Assembly (NCBI GenBank): GCA_017555085.1
Contig: JAFZHD010000046.1
Span: forward strand, 30,362 to 94,361
From: Muribaculaceae bacterium
Lineage (GTDB): Bacteria; Bacteroidota; Bacteroidia; Bacteroidales; Muribaculaceae
Length of the DNA: 64,000 bases
Direction of reading: 5' to 3'
Below, one piece after another: positions 18,422-27,561 of the stretch; positions within the stretch are counted from its first letter, which is position 1; each line of letters begins with the position of its first letter. Made by a program: the position numbers and the translations under genes. The notes beneath the pieces are model-generated. The model saw only the letters and a list, made by a program, of their open reading frames with translations. It was not told the DNA's origin and ran no database searches.

Positions 18422-20818
18422 ATGAAAAAGATATTTAGTGTATTATGTGCTGGTGTAGTCGCAATGTCGGCTGTTGCAGCTAATCCAAGCGACTTGAAGG
18501 TATATATCAACCCCGGCCACGGCGGTTATGACAGTGATGACCGTGTGATGACAATTCATCCGTTTGCCGATGGTGATACTGCTACATTTGCAGAGTCTAA
18601 ATCTAACCTCGGTAAAGGTTTCCGTTTTAGAGAATTGCTTTGGGAAAAAGGTTACAAAGTAGAAATGTCTCGTGTTAAAAACACAACTGACGACGACCTT
18701 AACCTCTCAACTATCGTTGCGCTTTCAAACAAATCGGGTGCCGACTTGTTCTTGTCAATCCACTCAAACGCGACAGGTGTTGTTAACCGTCGCAACTTCC
18801 CCTTGATTCTTTTCCGCGGTTATGACGGCGAAGCACAAATTCCCGGCTCATTGGAATGGGCAACTTATATCAACCAACACTTGCTCAGCAACCAAGCAAC
18901 AGTGTGGACAAGCACAAGTCTCAATGTTCGTGGTGACTGGTCGTTCCAACCATCATGGGGTCAACAAGGTTATGGTGTGTTGCGTGGCCAAACTGTGACT
19001 TCGGTTCTTTCAGAAGGTTCTTTCCATGACTATATCCCCGAAACTTACCGTTTGCTCAACAGCGACTTCCATTGGATTGAAGGATGGAACTTCCGCAAAG
19101 CTGCTAACCAATACTTCGGTATCGAAGGTGTTGAATATGGTGCTATCGCAGGCCGCATCAACGACGAACGCGTGTTGCGTAGCGGTGACTTCAAGATGTT
19201 TGACGATGACTTGTATGCTCCCGTACACAATGTGAAAGTTGAACTCTATGATGCTAATGGCGCAAAAATTGAAGAATGCATCACCGACGACCTTTACAAT
19301 GGTATCTATGCATTCCGCAAAGTTAATCCCGGTAACTACAAACTCAAATTTGTGTCAGATACTCACTATGGTACAGAATGCAATGTGACAGTTGTTGCCG
19401 ACAAGATTACTTACACTAATGTTAAGATGAAAAAGGTGCGTAACACACCTCCCGAAGTAGTCAGTTATTCTCCCCAATGGAGCGAAGGTGGCGAACCTGT
19501 GTTGTGTAACGCCCCCATCCGCTTGCAATTTAACTGGGATATGGATGCTGAAACAACCGAAGCAGCATTCTCAATCACTCCCGCTGTTGAAGGTACTATC
19601 ACTTGGGAAGACCAAAACTATTGCATGGTGTTTACTCCTAACCCCACATACAACATCAGCACTGAATATACAGTGAAACTTGCTGCTACTGCTCAACACG
19701 CAGGTGGCACACCCATGACAGCTCCTCTTGAATTCAAGTTCTTCACAACTGACCGCAACTTCATGAAGATTACTGGTCAGTTCCCCAACGAAGGCGACAA
19801 AGTTCACTACAAAGCTGCAAATGTAGAGGTTCGTTTTGACAAGATTCCTAACATTCAGCCTATTCTCGAACAAGTTAAGGTTTATGACTCGGCAGGTAAT
19901 GCGGTTCAACTTAACAAACGCTCAATGAAATATAGTAAGGCTGATGCTGAATATGGTTACTTCCGCATTCCTTTCTCAAAAGATCTCGTGGTTGGCGAAA
20001 CTTATACTCTTGACCTTTCTAAAGAAATAGCCGACAAAGACGGTTTGCAATTGCAAGAAGGCGTAGTTGTCAAATTCCAAGCGGTTGATGCTGGTGAAGC
20101 AAAAACAAACACTATCATTGACAATATGGAAGATGCTTCTCTCTATACATTGTATGAACAAGGTTGCAATAGCCTCGAATCGGCTTCGGCTGCTAACAAC
20201 ACAGCAAACAAACTCTTCGATTCAAAATGTGTAGCATTCACTTATGCTTTTGAAGGCGAAGAAGCAGGTGAGGCTCATTGGACTCGCGCTGCTGCCGCAA
20301 ACGAATTGACATCGGCCGACGCTCTTGGCATTCACATCTTTGGTGACTTGACTGCAAACCAAGTTTATGCCGAATTTACAACCGATTCAGATGTTAAGTA
20401 TATTCCCTTGTGCAGCATGACATTCCTTGGATGGCGTTACCTTGAGGTATCTCTCGCTTCACTTGACTCATCTAAAACTTACAAGTTTACAGGTCTCAAA
20501 GTTGCTCAAACTGCAAGTAACATGAGCCGCACAGGTACATTCTATGTTGACGATATCAGCCTCATCGTAGGTGGTTCAGGTATCCCCACCGTTGAATTGG
20601 CCGACTTGAAAGTTTATCCCAACCCCGCATCTGAATACTTGATTGCAAGCGCTGACGGTATCATCGATTTCGTTCAGTTGACTGCTCTTAACGGTACAAC
20701 AGTTGCAGTGGCACAAGGCAATATCTTGAATGTTAGCGAAGTTGCCGAAGGTACTTACTTGGCTAATATTTACACTGCTGCCGGTCGCACAGTTCGCAAA
20801 GTAGTTGTGAAACACTAA
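18422..20818 (+). CDS. Secreted N-acetylmuramoyl-L-alanine amidase with T9SS tail (copy 1)
   Basis: Amidase_3 enzymes cut the bond between MurNAc and L-alanine in peptidoglycan using a zinc ion. The 798-residue protein has a signal peptide (to about residue 20), then the catalytic domain with the zinc ligands H33 (PGHGG), E58 (AESKSN) and H114 (LSIHSNA), and a probable catalytic Glu in SVLSEGSFHDY. Downstream are a CnaB/carboxypeptidase-regulatory-like domain (KVELYDANG...VNPGNYKLKF), Ig-like SbsA-type domains and a T9SS type A-like tail starting at KVYPNPASEYL. The extra domains and tail imply action outside the cell rather than in septum splitting. It forms a pair with the preceding PD40 gene. 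Confidence 0.88.
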   Translation: MKKIFSVLCAGVVAMSAVAANPSDLKVYINPGHGGYDSDDRVMTIHPFADGDTATFAESKSNLGKGFRFRELLWEKGYKVEMSRVKNTTDDDLNLSTIVALSNKSGADLFLSIHSNATGVVNRRNFPLILFRGYDGEAQIPGSLEWATYINQHLLSNQATVWTSTSLNVRGDWSFQPSWGQQGYGVLRGQTVTSVLSEGSFHDYIPETYRLLNSDFHWIEGWNFRKAANQYFGIEGVEYGAIAGRINDERVLRSGDFKMFDDDLYAPVHNVKVELYDANGAKIEECITDDLYNGIYAFRKVNPGNYKLKFVSDTHYGTECNVTVVADKITYTNVKMKKVRNTPPEVVSYSPQWSEGGEPVLCNAPIRLQFNWDMDAETTEAAFSITPAVEGTITWEDQNYCMVFTPNPTYNISTEYTVKLAATAQHAGGTPMTAPLEFKFFTTDRNFMKITGQFPNEGDKVHYKAANVEVRFDKIPNIQPILEQVKVYDSAGNAVQLNKRSMKYSKADAEYGYFRIPFSKDLVVGETYTLDLSKEIADKDGLQLQEGVVVKFQAVDAGEAKTNTIIDNMEDASLYTLYEQGCNSLESASAANNTANKLFDSKCVAFTYAFEGEEAGEAHWTRAAAANELTSADALGIHIFGDLTANQVYAEFTTDSDVKYIPLCSMTFLGWRYLEVSLASLDSSKTYKFTGLKVAQTASNMSRTGTFYVDDISLIVGGSGIPTVELADLKVYPNPASEYLIASADGIIDFVQLTALNGTTVAVAQGNILNVSEVAEGTYLANIYTAAGRTVRKVVVKH

Positions 20819-20838
20819 TCAAAATCCAATAATAAACA

Positions 20839-21684
20839 ATGAAAAGAAAATCTTTATTATTGATGACAGCATTGACTCTCTGCGCTTCTATGAGCGCAGC
20901 AGAGTTGTCTGTGATCTCTACACAAAAGGTCAATGTTGCCGATGCCTACCATCCGACATTGAGTCCTAATGGTGATGTTGTGCTTTTCTCAACCGATGAT
21001 TACAAAGGTTTGAAAGTAGTCAACATTGAGTCAAGCGAAGTTCAAGTACTTGACCCCGAAGTAGGCGCTGGTTTCGACCCCGTGTTCTCGGCTGACGGCA
21101 AAACTGTGGTTTATCGCTCGGTTGTTCGCGAAAACGGTTTGATGCGTCGCGATGTTAAGCGTTTCAGCCTCGAAATGGGCGCAGGCGAACAAATCGCTGC
21201 TCCTTCACGCGAGATGGTAAACACTCGTGCTATCGTAGGCGACACTTATGCTTATGGCCTTGCTGACCAACAGGCTATTGAAGTATCGGTTGACGGTATG
21301 GTGCAAACAATCAACCCCATTGAACATGGCTACCGTTACTTGTGGACATCGGTGTCTCCTTCAAAAGATAAAATTCTCTTTAACGAGATTTATAGCGGTC
21401 TTTATGTGTCAAATCTTGACGGTACAAAGGCTGTGAACCTTGCAAGTCGCGCCGATTATCCTTGTTGGGCTGGCGATAAATATGTTATTGCAGTCAAAAC
21501 AACCGACGACGGTTATGTATTTACAAGTGCTAAAATCATCGCTATTGAAATCGAAACAGGTAAAGTAACCGAATTGACAGGCGACGATGTGCTCGTTAGT
21601 GGCGTATCGGCTAATGCCAACAAAATCGTTTACACTACCGACAATGGCGAAATGTACATTATGAACATTCTAATTGCTGAATAA
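20839..21684 (+). CDS. Exported PD40/TolB-like beta-propeller protein (copy 2)
   Basis: This 281-residue exported protein is a paralog of the product of 17511-18401. It has a signal peptide (to about SMSAAEL) and PD40-type blades such as PTLSPNGDVVLFSTDD, PVFSADGKTVVYRS and TSVSPSKDKILFN. No catalytic motif is visible. It lies 20 bp after the first amidase gene and only 2 bp before the second, which strongly suggests translational coupling and joint function with the amidase. The pair of genes looks like a duplication of the preceding PD40-amidase pair. Confidence 0.75.
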   Translation: MKRKSLLLMTALTLCASMSAAELSVISTQKVNVADAYHPTLSPNGDVVLFSTDDYKGLKVVNIESSEVQVLDPEVGAGFDPVFSADGKTVVYRSVVRENGLMRRDVKRFSLEMGAGEQIAAPSREMVNTRAIVGDTYAYGLADQQAIEVSVDGMVQTINPIEHGYRYLWTSVSPSKDKILFNEIYSGLYVSNLDGTKAVNLASRADYPCWAGDKYVIAVKTTDDGYVFTSAKIIAIEIETGKVTELTGDDVLVSGVSANANKIVYTTDNGEMYIMNILIAE

Positions 21685-21686
21685 CG

Positions 21687-24158
21687 ATGAAAAAGATAGC
21701 ATTAATGATTTTGGTGGCTTTTGTAGCATGTTTTGCTGCCGAAGCCAAAAAGATGAGTGACCTCACAGTGGTTGTTGACCCTGGCCACGGTGGTTATGAT
21801 GGTGACGACCGTCCCATCCATATTTTCCCCTATGAATATAACTCACAAGACGGTTATTGGGAATCAAAGAGTAACTTGGTGAAAGGTCTTCACATGAAAG
21901 CCATTCTCGACTCTCTCGGCGTGAAAGGTCACTTGACACGTGTACATAATGTGTACAACGAAATTGACGGTGACGGTATTGACGATGAGCCCTCTTTGTC
22001 GGCTCGCGCTCAAATGGCCAACAACCTCTCGGCCGATGCGTTCATCTCTATTCACTCAAATGCTGGTGAAGGCGTCAACTATCCTTTGATGATTTATCAT
22101 GAACAAGATGTTGCTGGTAATCCCCGTAGCCAAGAAAGTGTTAAGTTCACTAACATCGTAAATGATGTGTTTAACACAAACATTTTCTCTAACTGGATTA
22201 ACTACAAAGGCGAAATCAACACTGCAACTCCCGGCCGTGTAACAGGTGACCGCTCATTGTTGGGTTACAGTCTCGGTGTATTGCGTAACTGCTATGTGAC
22301 AAGTATGTTGTCAGAAGGTGGTATGCACGAACACCGTCCCCAAGCACACCGCTTGATGAATGACGACTACAACTGGCTCGAAGCATGGCACTTTGTTCAG
22401 GCCCTTATGCAATATTTCAACACCGAAGACCGCTTCGTTACAGGTAACGTTGCAGGTGTTGTATATGACGACCACAACTTGCGTCAGAAAGAGTATCATC
22501 ATCTTTTCTGGGGCTATACAAGCAAAGGTCGCGACGTATATTTGCCCTTGAACGGTACTTATGTTGAATTGCTCGACAAAAACGGCAATGTTGTTCAACA
22601 CCGTACAACTGACAACGACTACAACGGCGTATTCGTATTCCGTAACATCACTCCCGGCGAATACACAGTTCGCGCTACAAAAGACGGTTTCTATGTTCGC
22701 GAAACAAAAGTTACAGTAGTTGCCGACAAGGTTACTTATGAAGATATGCCCCTTTCATTGAAGCGCGAATTCCCCCTCGAAGTTGTTTCATATTCACCCG
22801 CACCTGCCGAAGGCGAATTGGTGAGCTGTGGTTCAAATATCAAGTTGACATTCAACACTGATATCAATGAAAAAGCATTTGAAAAAGCATTCAAAATCGA
22901 GCCCGCAGTAGAAGGTTACTTTGAATACTCAAACTCTTATTCAACAGTTACATTCTGGCCCACAGTGTCATTTGAAAAAGACACTAAATACACTGTGACA
23001 GTTGGTGCTGCAACTTGCACTCCCGACACTATCTATGCCAACAATTCATTGGGTAAAGACTTCGTGTTTGAATTTACTACACAAGACCGTGCTCGTTTGT
23101 CGGTAATCGACTCTTATCCTGCCGATGGCGGTAGCATTCACATGACTGCTCCTCGTCTCGAATTCCGTTATGACTACAAGGTTGACAATGCAACATACTT
23201 TGACCATGTTAAAGTTTATGACGCTAACGGTAAAGAGTTGACAGTTCAAAAACGTAACTGTAAAGTTAACCAGTTGACAAACGACTATGGTAATGTTGTG
23301 ATTGCCCTTGCCGACAACCTCGTTGAAGGTCAATCATATCGCGCTGTTCTCTCTGGCGAACTCCGTGACTTGACTAATATTCCTTTGGTTGACGATGTTA
23401 CAATCAACTTCGTTGCAAAAGACGAGTCAGTAGTCAAAGGTGACACTGTTGTTGAACCATTTGATGTTGCTTCATTGTTTGCTTACGACGCTGAAAAATC
23501 AAAAGGTGTTCCCGCAACTACACCTCGTTACACTCGCTCTACTTCAAACAAACTCTTTGGTACAGCGGGCGGTACATTCAGTTACACATTTGAGTCAAAC
23601 CGCGAAGGTGATATCATCTGGAAATATAACGGTGATGTTAAACAATTCTACAAAGGTGACCGCGTAGGTCTCTATGTATATGGTGACTTCAACAACCACG
23701 AACTCTATGTTGGTTTCGTTGGTAACGGTGCCGATATCAAGTACGAAAAACTTTGTGATTTGTCATTCCTCGGTTGGGAATATCACGAAGTGGAATTGGC
23801 TTCACTCGAAGCTGGCGTTCCCTACAACTTGTGTGAAATTCGCCTTGTTCAAGTAACAAGCCCCATCACTCAAAAGGGTTCATTCTCACTTGATAACATG
23901 GTTCGCACAGTTAACACAGGTATCGAAGGCGTAGCCGCAGCCAAAGATGTAGAAATCGTATTGGCTGACGATGTAATCAGCGTTGCTGCTGCATCTGAAA
24001 TCAAGTCAGTTGAATTGATTAACATTCAAGGTGTTAAGGTGGCAACCGCAGGTGCTGCAAACACTATTGATGTTAGTGAAATGCCCCAAGGTGTTTATGT
24101 CGTAAAAGTTGAAACTGCCAAAGGCAAAACAACTAAACGCGTAGCCGTTTCTCACTAA
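21687..24158 (+). CDS. Secreted N-acetylmuramoyl-L-alanine amidase with T9SS tail (copy 2)
   Basis: This is the 823-residue paralog of the amidase at 18422-20818. The signal peptide ends near residue 20. The Amidase_3 zinc ligands are H34 (PGHGGYDGDD), E59 (WESKSN) and H123 (SIHSNAGEG), with a likely catalytic Glu in SMLSEGGMHEHR. It continues with a CnaB-like domain (YVELLDKNG...TPGEYTVRATKDG), Ig-like domains, a further beta-rich domain and a shortened T9SS-like tail (SVELINIQGVKVATAGAAN to the end). Sequence differences near the active site and an insertion around residues 85-105 (VYNEIDGDGIDDEPS) suggest a substrate range different from copy 1. It is the last gene of this block and is followed by a terminator. 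Confidence 0.88.
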   Translation: MKKIALMILVAFVACFAAEAKKMSDLTVVVDPGHGGYDGDDRPIHIFPYEYNSQDGYWESKSNLVKGLHMKAILDSLGVKGHLTRVHNVYNEIDGDGIDDEPSLSARAQMANNLSADAFISIHSNAGEGVNYPLMIYHEQDVAGNPRSQESVKFTNIVNDVFNTNIFSNWINYKGEINTATPGRVTGDRSLLGYSLGVLRNCYVTSMLSEGGMHEHRPQAHRLMNDDYNWLEAWHFVQALMQYFNTEDRFVTGNVAGVVYDDHNLRQKEYHHLFWGYTSKGRDVYLPLNGTYVELLDKNGNVVQHRTTDNDYNGVFVFRNITPGEYTVRATKDGFYVRETKVTVVADKVTYEDMPLSLKREFPLEVVSYSPAPAEGELVSCGSNIKLTFNTDINEKAFEKAFKIEPAVEGYFEYSNSYSTVTFWPTVSFEKDTKYTVTVGAATCTPDTIYANNSLGKDFVFEFTTQDRARLSVIDSYPADGGSIHMTAPRLEFRYDYKVDNATYFDHVKVYDANGKELTVQKRNCKVNQLTNDYGNVVIALADNLVEGQSYRAVLSGELRDLTNIPLVDDVTINFVAKDESVVKGDTVVEPFDVASLFAYDAEKSKGVPATTPRYTRSTSNKLFGTAGGTFSYTFESNREGDIIWKYNGDVKQFYKGDRVGLYVYGDFNNHELYVGFVGNGADIKYEKLCDLSFLGWEYHEVELASLEAGVPYNLCEIRLVQVTSPITQKGSFSLDNMVRTVNTGIEGVAAAKDVEIVLADDVISVAAASEIKSVELINIQGVKVATAGAANTIDVSEMPQGVYVVKVETAKGKTTKRVAVSH

Positions 24159-24177
24159 TCAAATCATACCGATAATG

Positions 24178-24210
24178 AAGGCCGGGTCCATTAGGGCTCG
24201 GCCTTTTTTT
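24178..24210 (+). terminator. Rho-independent terminator after the amidase block
   Basis: AAGGCCGGGTCC and AGGGCTCGGCCTT form a stem of about 11 bp with two G-U wobbles and a short loop, followed by seven T. It ends the transcript of the NAGPA copy 2/PD40/amidase genes. A second small inverted repeat (GTGCAAAATTGCAC) directly follows at 24211-24224 and may back it up. Confidence 0.85.
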
Positions 24211-24567
24211 GTGCAAAATTGCACGCTTTTTGTCGTAGATTATTATGCTTTTCATTGGTCAAAATCACTCGCTTTTTAGCTGCAAATTAACACGTGTTTT
24301 GGGGATGAATTGATGCGAAATTGATGCGATTTTAACCGATTGAGGCATGACGGTGGAGTGGGGTGGAGGAGTCGCGAAACGGGTAGTTGGCGGTTAATGG
24401 GCAAAAATGTCGCAAATTTTGGGCGAAAAGGTGGATGAGGTGTGGTGTTATCAAAGTCTTAAAATATGTTTAATGCATGGTGTTTGCGGCTCTAAATTTA
24501 GGTTAAATGAAATGTTTATACTATCTTTGTGAGATAACTAAACTATATTACCTCGTAAAGCGCAGTT
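24211..24567. other. Intergenic region before the salvage operon
   Basis: About 357 bp without a supported gene. It holds a small palindrome (24211-24224), an AT-rich stretch, a short G-rich run near 24350-24400 and a -7 promoter box at 24522. I see no tRNA, riboswitch-like fold or conserved small gene. Confidence 0.6.
24522..24529 (+). promoter_or_regulatory. Probable -7 promoter element for the salvage operon
   Basis: TATCTTTG, matching TAnnTTTG, lies 38 bp upstream of the ATG at 24568. No clear -33 TTG is seen. If used, it would drive the ten genes from 24568 to 40228, which are separated by short gaps and have no internal terminator that I can see. Confidence 0.5.
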
Positions 24568-27513
24568 ATGAATTTGAAACGATTTTCATTGTGTTGCGGA
24601 GCCCTCGTTTGCTCTCTTATTGTCTTTGCCGAAAATGCATCGGTTGAGGCACAGGTTCTTGATGTAATTAACTCACACAGAGAGGCTAACTTCTCGGCTG
24701 GTGTGATTAAGATTGAGGGCGTTGAAATCAACGACAAGAAGAAGTCGGTTGAAGTTAAGTGCAACTCGGCTCTTTGGGAGCGTCATTTCACACAAGAACA
24801 GGCTAATGCCATGTTGGCCGATGTTAAAAAAACTTTGCCCGCAAAATGTGAAAAATATAAACTTAAAATCACTGCCGGAGGTATTGATATCAACGAGTTG
24901 GTATTGTTTGCCGACCGCAAAGTTGTTGGCCCCAAAGAAAAGACTCGTTTCATCACTCCCGTTAACGGTGTTGCAGCACCTGCCGGTCTTGATGGCAATG
25001 TGATTGCAATGTGGCAAAGCCATGGTTGGTATTTCGAACCTAAACTCAACCGTTGGGAATGGCAACGCGCTCGCATTTTTCAAACAGTTGAAGACCTCTA
25101 TACCCAAAGTTATGTTATGCCCTTCTTGATGCCTATGTTGCAAAATGCCGGCGCTTATGTTATGAGCCCCCGCGACCGCGACACAAGCACTATCGAGGTG
25201 GTTGTTGACAAAGACGGCGGTTATGCACAAACAGGTTATGCCGAAACTGCAGGTACACAAGCATGGCAAGATGCAGCCGTTGAAGGTTTCGGTTACAAAA
25301 AGGCTGTTTTGGAAAACAACGACAATCCTTTCCGTATGGGTGGCGTTCGCATGGCAAAGACCGTTCGCAAGGCACAAGATGCGTCGGTTGCTTCATGGTC
25401 GGCCGATATGCCCCAAAAAGGCGAATATGCAGTGTATGTGTCTTATACATCAATGCCCAACAGCGCAACCGATGCTTTGTATCGCATCAACTCTCTTGCA
25501 GGAACAAAAGAATTTAAAGTTAACCAACAAATGGGCGGTGGCACATGGATTTATCTCGGCCATTTCCCCTTGGCACAAGGCAAACAAGACAAGCCCGTTG
25601 TGGAGTTGGTTAATGTGTCAAAAGATAAAAACGCAGTAGTAACAGCCGACGCTGTCAAGATTGGTGGCGGTATGGGTAATGTTGCTCGCAAAGTGAGCGA
25701 AAAATTTGATTCATCGCTCGACTACCAATATGTTCAAAGCGGTTATCCCCGTTTCACCGAGGCTGCTCGCTATTGGATGCAATGGGCTGGCGTTCCCGAT
25801 TCAATCTACTCGCCCTCAGGCAATGTTAACGACTATACCGACGACTATAAATGCCGTGGTATTTGGGTTAACTACCTCGCTGGCGGCTCGTCAATGTTGC
25901 CCAAAGCCGACGGTTTGAAAATCCCCGTTGACCTTTCGCTCGCGTTCCACACCGATGCCGGTACAACAATGAACGACTCGATTATCGGTACGCTTGCAAT
26001 TTATTATTCTAAAAATAACAGCGATTATGCCAACGGAACTTCACGCATGGCATCACGCGACTATACCGACATCGTTACCACAAATATCGTTGAAGATATT
26101 CGCGCAGCATTTGAACCCAAATGGATGCGTCGCGCAATGTGGGACAAGACCTATTTTGAAGCACGCACACCCCAAGTGCCCGCAATGCTTCTCGAACTCT
26201 TGTCACATCAGAACTTTGCCGATATGAAATATGGTCTCGACCCCACATTCCGTTTCACTGTGAGCCGTGCCATCTACAAAGGTATGCTTGAATTTATCGC
26301 TCGTCGCGACAATCGCCCATTCGTGGTGCAACCTCTCCCTGTTCGCGCGTTTGAAATTGCGACCGAAGGCAATGGCGCTTATGTGCTTTCATGGAAAGAA
26401 ACAGTCGATACTCTCGAAGTAACTGCAACTCCCAAATACTACATCGTTCAACATCGTGTAAATGACGGTGTGTTTGTTGACATGCAAGTTGTTAACGAGC
26501 CTATGCTCAAAGTAAATATCGCCGACAACGACATTCACTCATATCGCATTATCGCAGGTAATGACGGTGGTGTAAGTTTCCCCTCAGAAGTGCTTTCACT
26601 CTGCGATAAGGGCACTGAGTCCGTGCTTGTTGTTAACGGCTTTACCCGCATTTCTGGTCCCGACACTTTTGACTCAGGCGAGATTGCCGGTTTCAACGAT
26701 GTCAAAGATCATGGCGTTCCCTACATCAACGATATCAGTTTCATCGGTTCGCAATTTGAGTTCCGTCGCGATATTCCTTGGATGGACGACGATGCGGCCG
26801 GTTTTGGTGCAAGCCGTGCAAACTATGAGACAAAAGTTATTGCAGGTAACACATTAGATTATGTATATACCCACGGTAAGGCAATCGCCGATGCTGGTTA
26901 CTCATTTATCTCGTCAAGCGTTGAGGCTTATGTGGCATCTGAAGCCAAAGCACAAGTGGTTGACTTGATTCTCGGTAAGCAAAAAGAAATTATTGTTGGC
27001 CGTGGCGTTTACGGCTCACGCTTCAAAACATTCCCCGCTGAATTGCAAAGCAAAATCGCAGAACATTGTCAGGCTGGCGGCAACATCTTTGTATCGGGCG
27101 CTTATGTGGCAACCGACTTGTGGGATAATCCCCGTGCAACAGAGAGTGACCGCGAGTTTGCAGCTAATGTGCTCGGTTACAAGTGGAGAGTAGGGCAGGC
27201 GTCGGTAACAGGCGAAGCCTATGAGGTACAATCTCGCTTCCCGCAATTTGGTACTGGCCGTTACACATTCAGCAACGAACTCAACAGCGACTGCTATGCT
27301 GTTGAATCGCCCGACAGTTTCTATCCCGCTGACGACAGCAAAGGTGCAACAATAGTTCGCTATGGCGAGAACAACCTCATTGCCGGTACAGCATTTGACA
27401 ACGACAACTATCGCACAGTGGTGATAGGTTTCCCCTTTGAAACAATCAACGGCGAACAATCACGCTTGTCGCTTATGAAACAAGTGCTTGACTTCTTTAA
27501 GAAAAACAAATAA
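24568..27513 (+). CDS. Exported golvesin-like protein with a divergent amidase-type zinc site
   Basis: This 981-residue exported protein (signal peptide to about residue 21) is of the type often annotated in Bacteroidetes as golvesin-domain protein or xanthan lyase. A golvesin C-terminal-like beta domain spans about residues 230-370 (DNPFRMGGVRMAKTVRKAQ to DAVKIGGG). It seems inserted into a divergent Amidase_3-like fold: H152 (SHGWYF), E175 (VEDLYTQ), H461 (LAFHTDAGTT) and E543 (MLLELLSHQNF) occur in the same order as the zinc ligands and catalytic Glu of that family. A Rossmann-like C-terminal part (about 690-980, VLVVNGFTRISGP) follows. Its position as the first gene of the peptidoglycan-salvage operon fits a role as a periplasmic amidase. 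The amidase reading is inference. Confidence 0.7.
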   Translation: MNLKRFSLCCGALVCSLIVFAENASVEAQVLDVINSHREANFSAGVIKIEGVEINDKKKSVEVKCNSALWERHFTQEQANAMLADVKKTLPAKCEKYKLKITAGGIDINELVLFADRKVVGPKEKTRFITPVNGVAAPAGLDGNVIAMWQSHGWYFEPKLNRWEWQRARIFQTVEDLYTQSYVMPFLMPMLQNAGAYVMSPRDRDTSTIEVVVDKDGGYAQTGYAETAGTQAWQDAAVEGFGYKKAVLENNDNPFRMGGVRMAKTVRKAQDASVASWSADMPQKGEYAVYVSYTSMPNSATDALYRINSLAGTKEFKVNQQMGGGTWIYLGHFPLAQGKQDKPVVELVNVSKDKNAVVTADAVKIGGGMGNVARKVSEKFDSSLDYQYVQSGYPRFTEAARYWMQWAGVPDSIYSPSGNVNDYTDDYKCRGIWVNYLAGGSSMLPKADGLKIPVDLSLAFHTDAGTTMNDSIIGTLAIYYSKNNSDYANGTSRMASRDYTDIVTTNIVEDIRAAFEPKWMRRAMWDKTYFEARTPQVPAMLLELLSHQNFADMKYGLDPTFRFTVSRAIYKGMLEFIARRDNRPFVVQPLPVRAFEIATEGNGAYVLSWKETVDTLEVTATPKYYIVQHRVNDGVFVDMQVVNEPMLKVNIADNDIHSYRIIAGNDGGVSFPSEVLSLCDKGTESVLVVNGFTRISGPDTFDSGEIAGFNDVKDHGVPYINDISFIGSQFEFRRDIPWMDDDAAGFGASRANYETKVIAGNTLDYVYTHGKAIADAGYSFISSSVEAYVASEAKAQVVDLILGKQKEIIVGRGVYGSRFKTFPAELQSKIAEHCQAGGNIFVSGAYVATDLWDNPRATESDREFAANVLGYKWRVGQASVTGEAYEVQSRFPQFGTGRYTFSNELNSDCYAVESPDSFYPADDSKGATIVRYGENNLIAGTAFDNDNYRTVVIGFPFETINGEQSRLSLMKQVLDFFKKNK

Positions 27514-27561
27514 ACTAAATAAAATATTCATAAACATTAATAACGTAAAACTGTTTACAAA

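Noticed and set aside
24673..25377. 234-codon open frame on the minus strand
   Set aside because: Antisense to the golvesin/amidase-like gene, with no recognisable motif.
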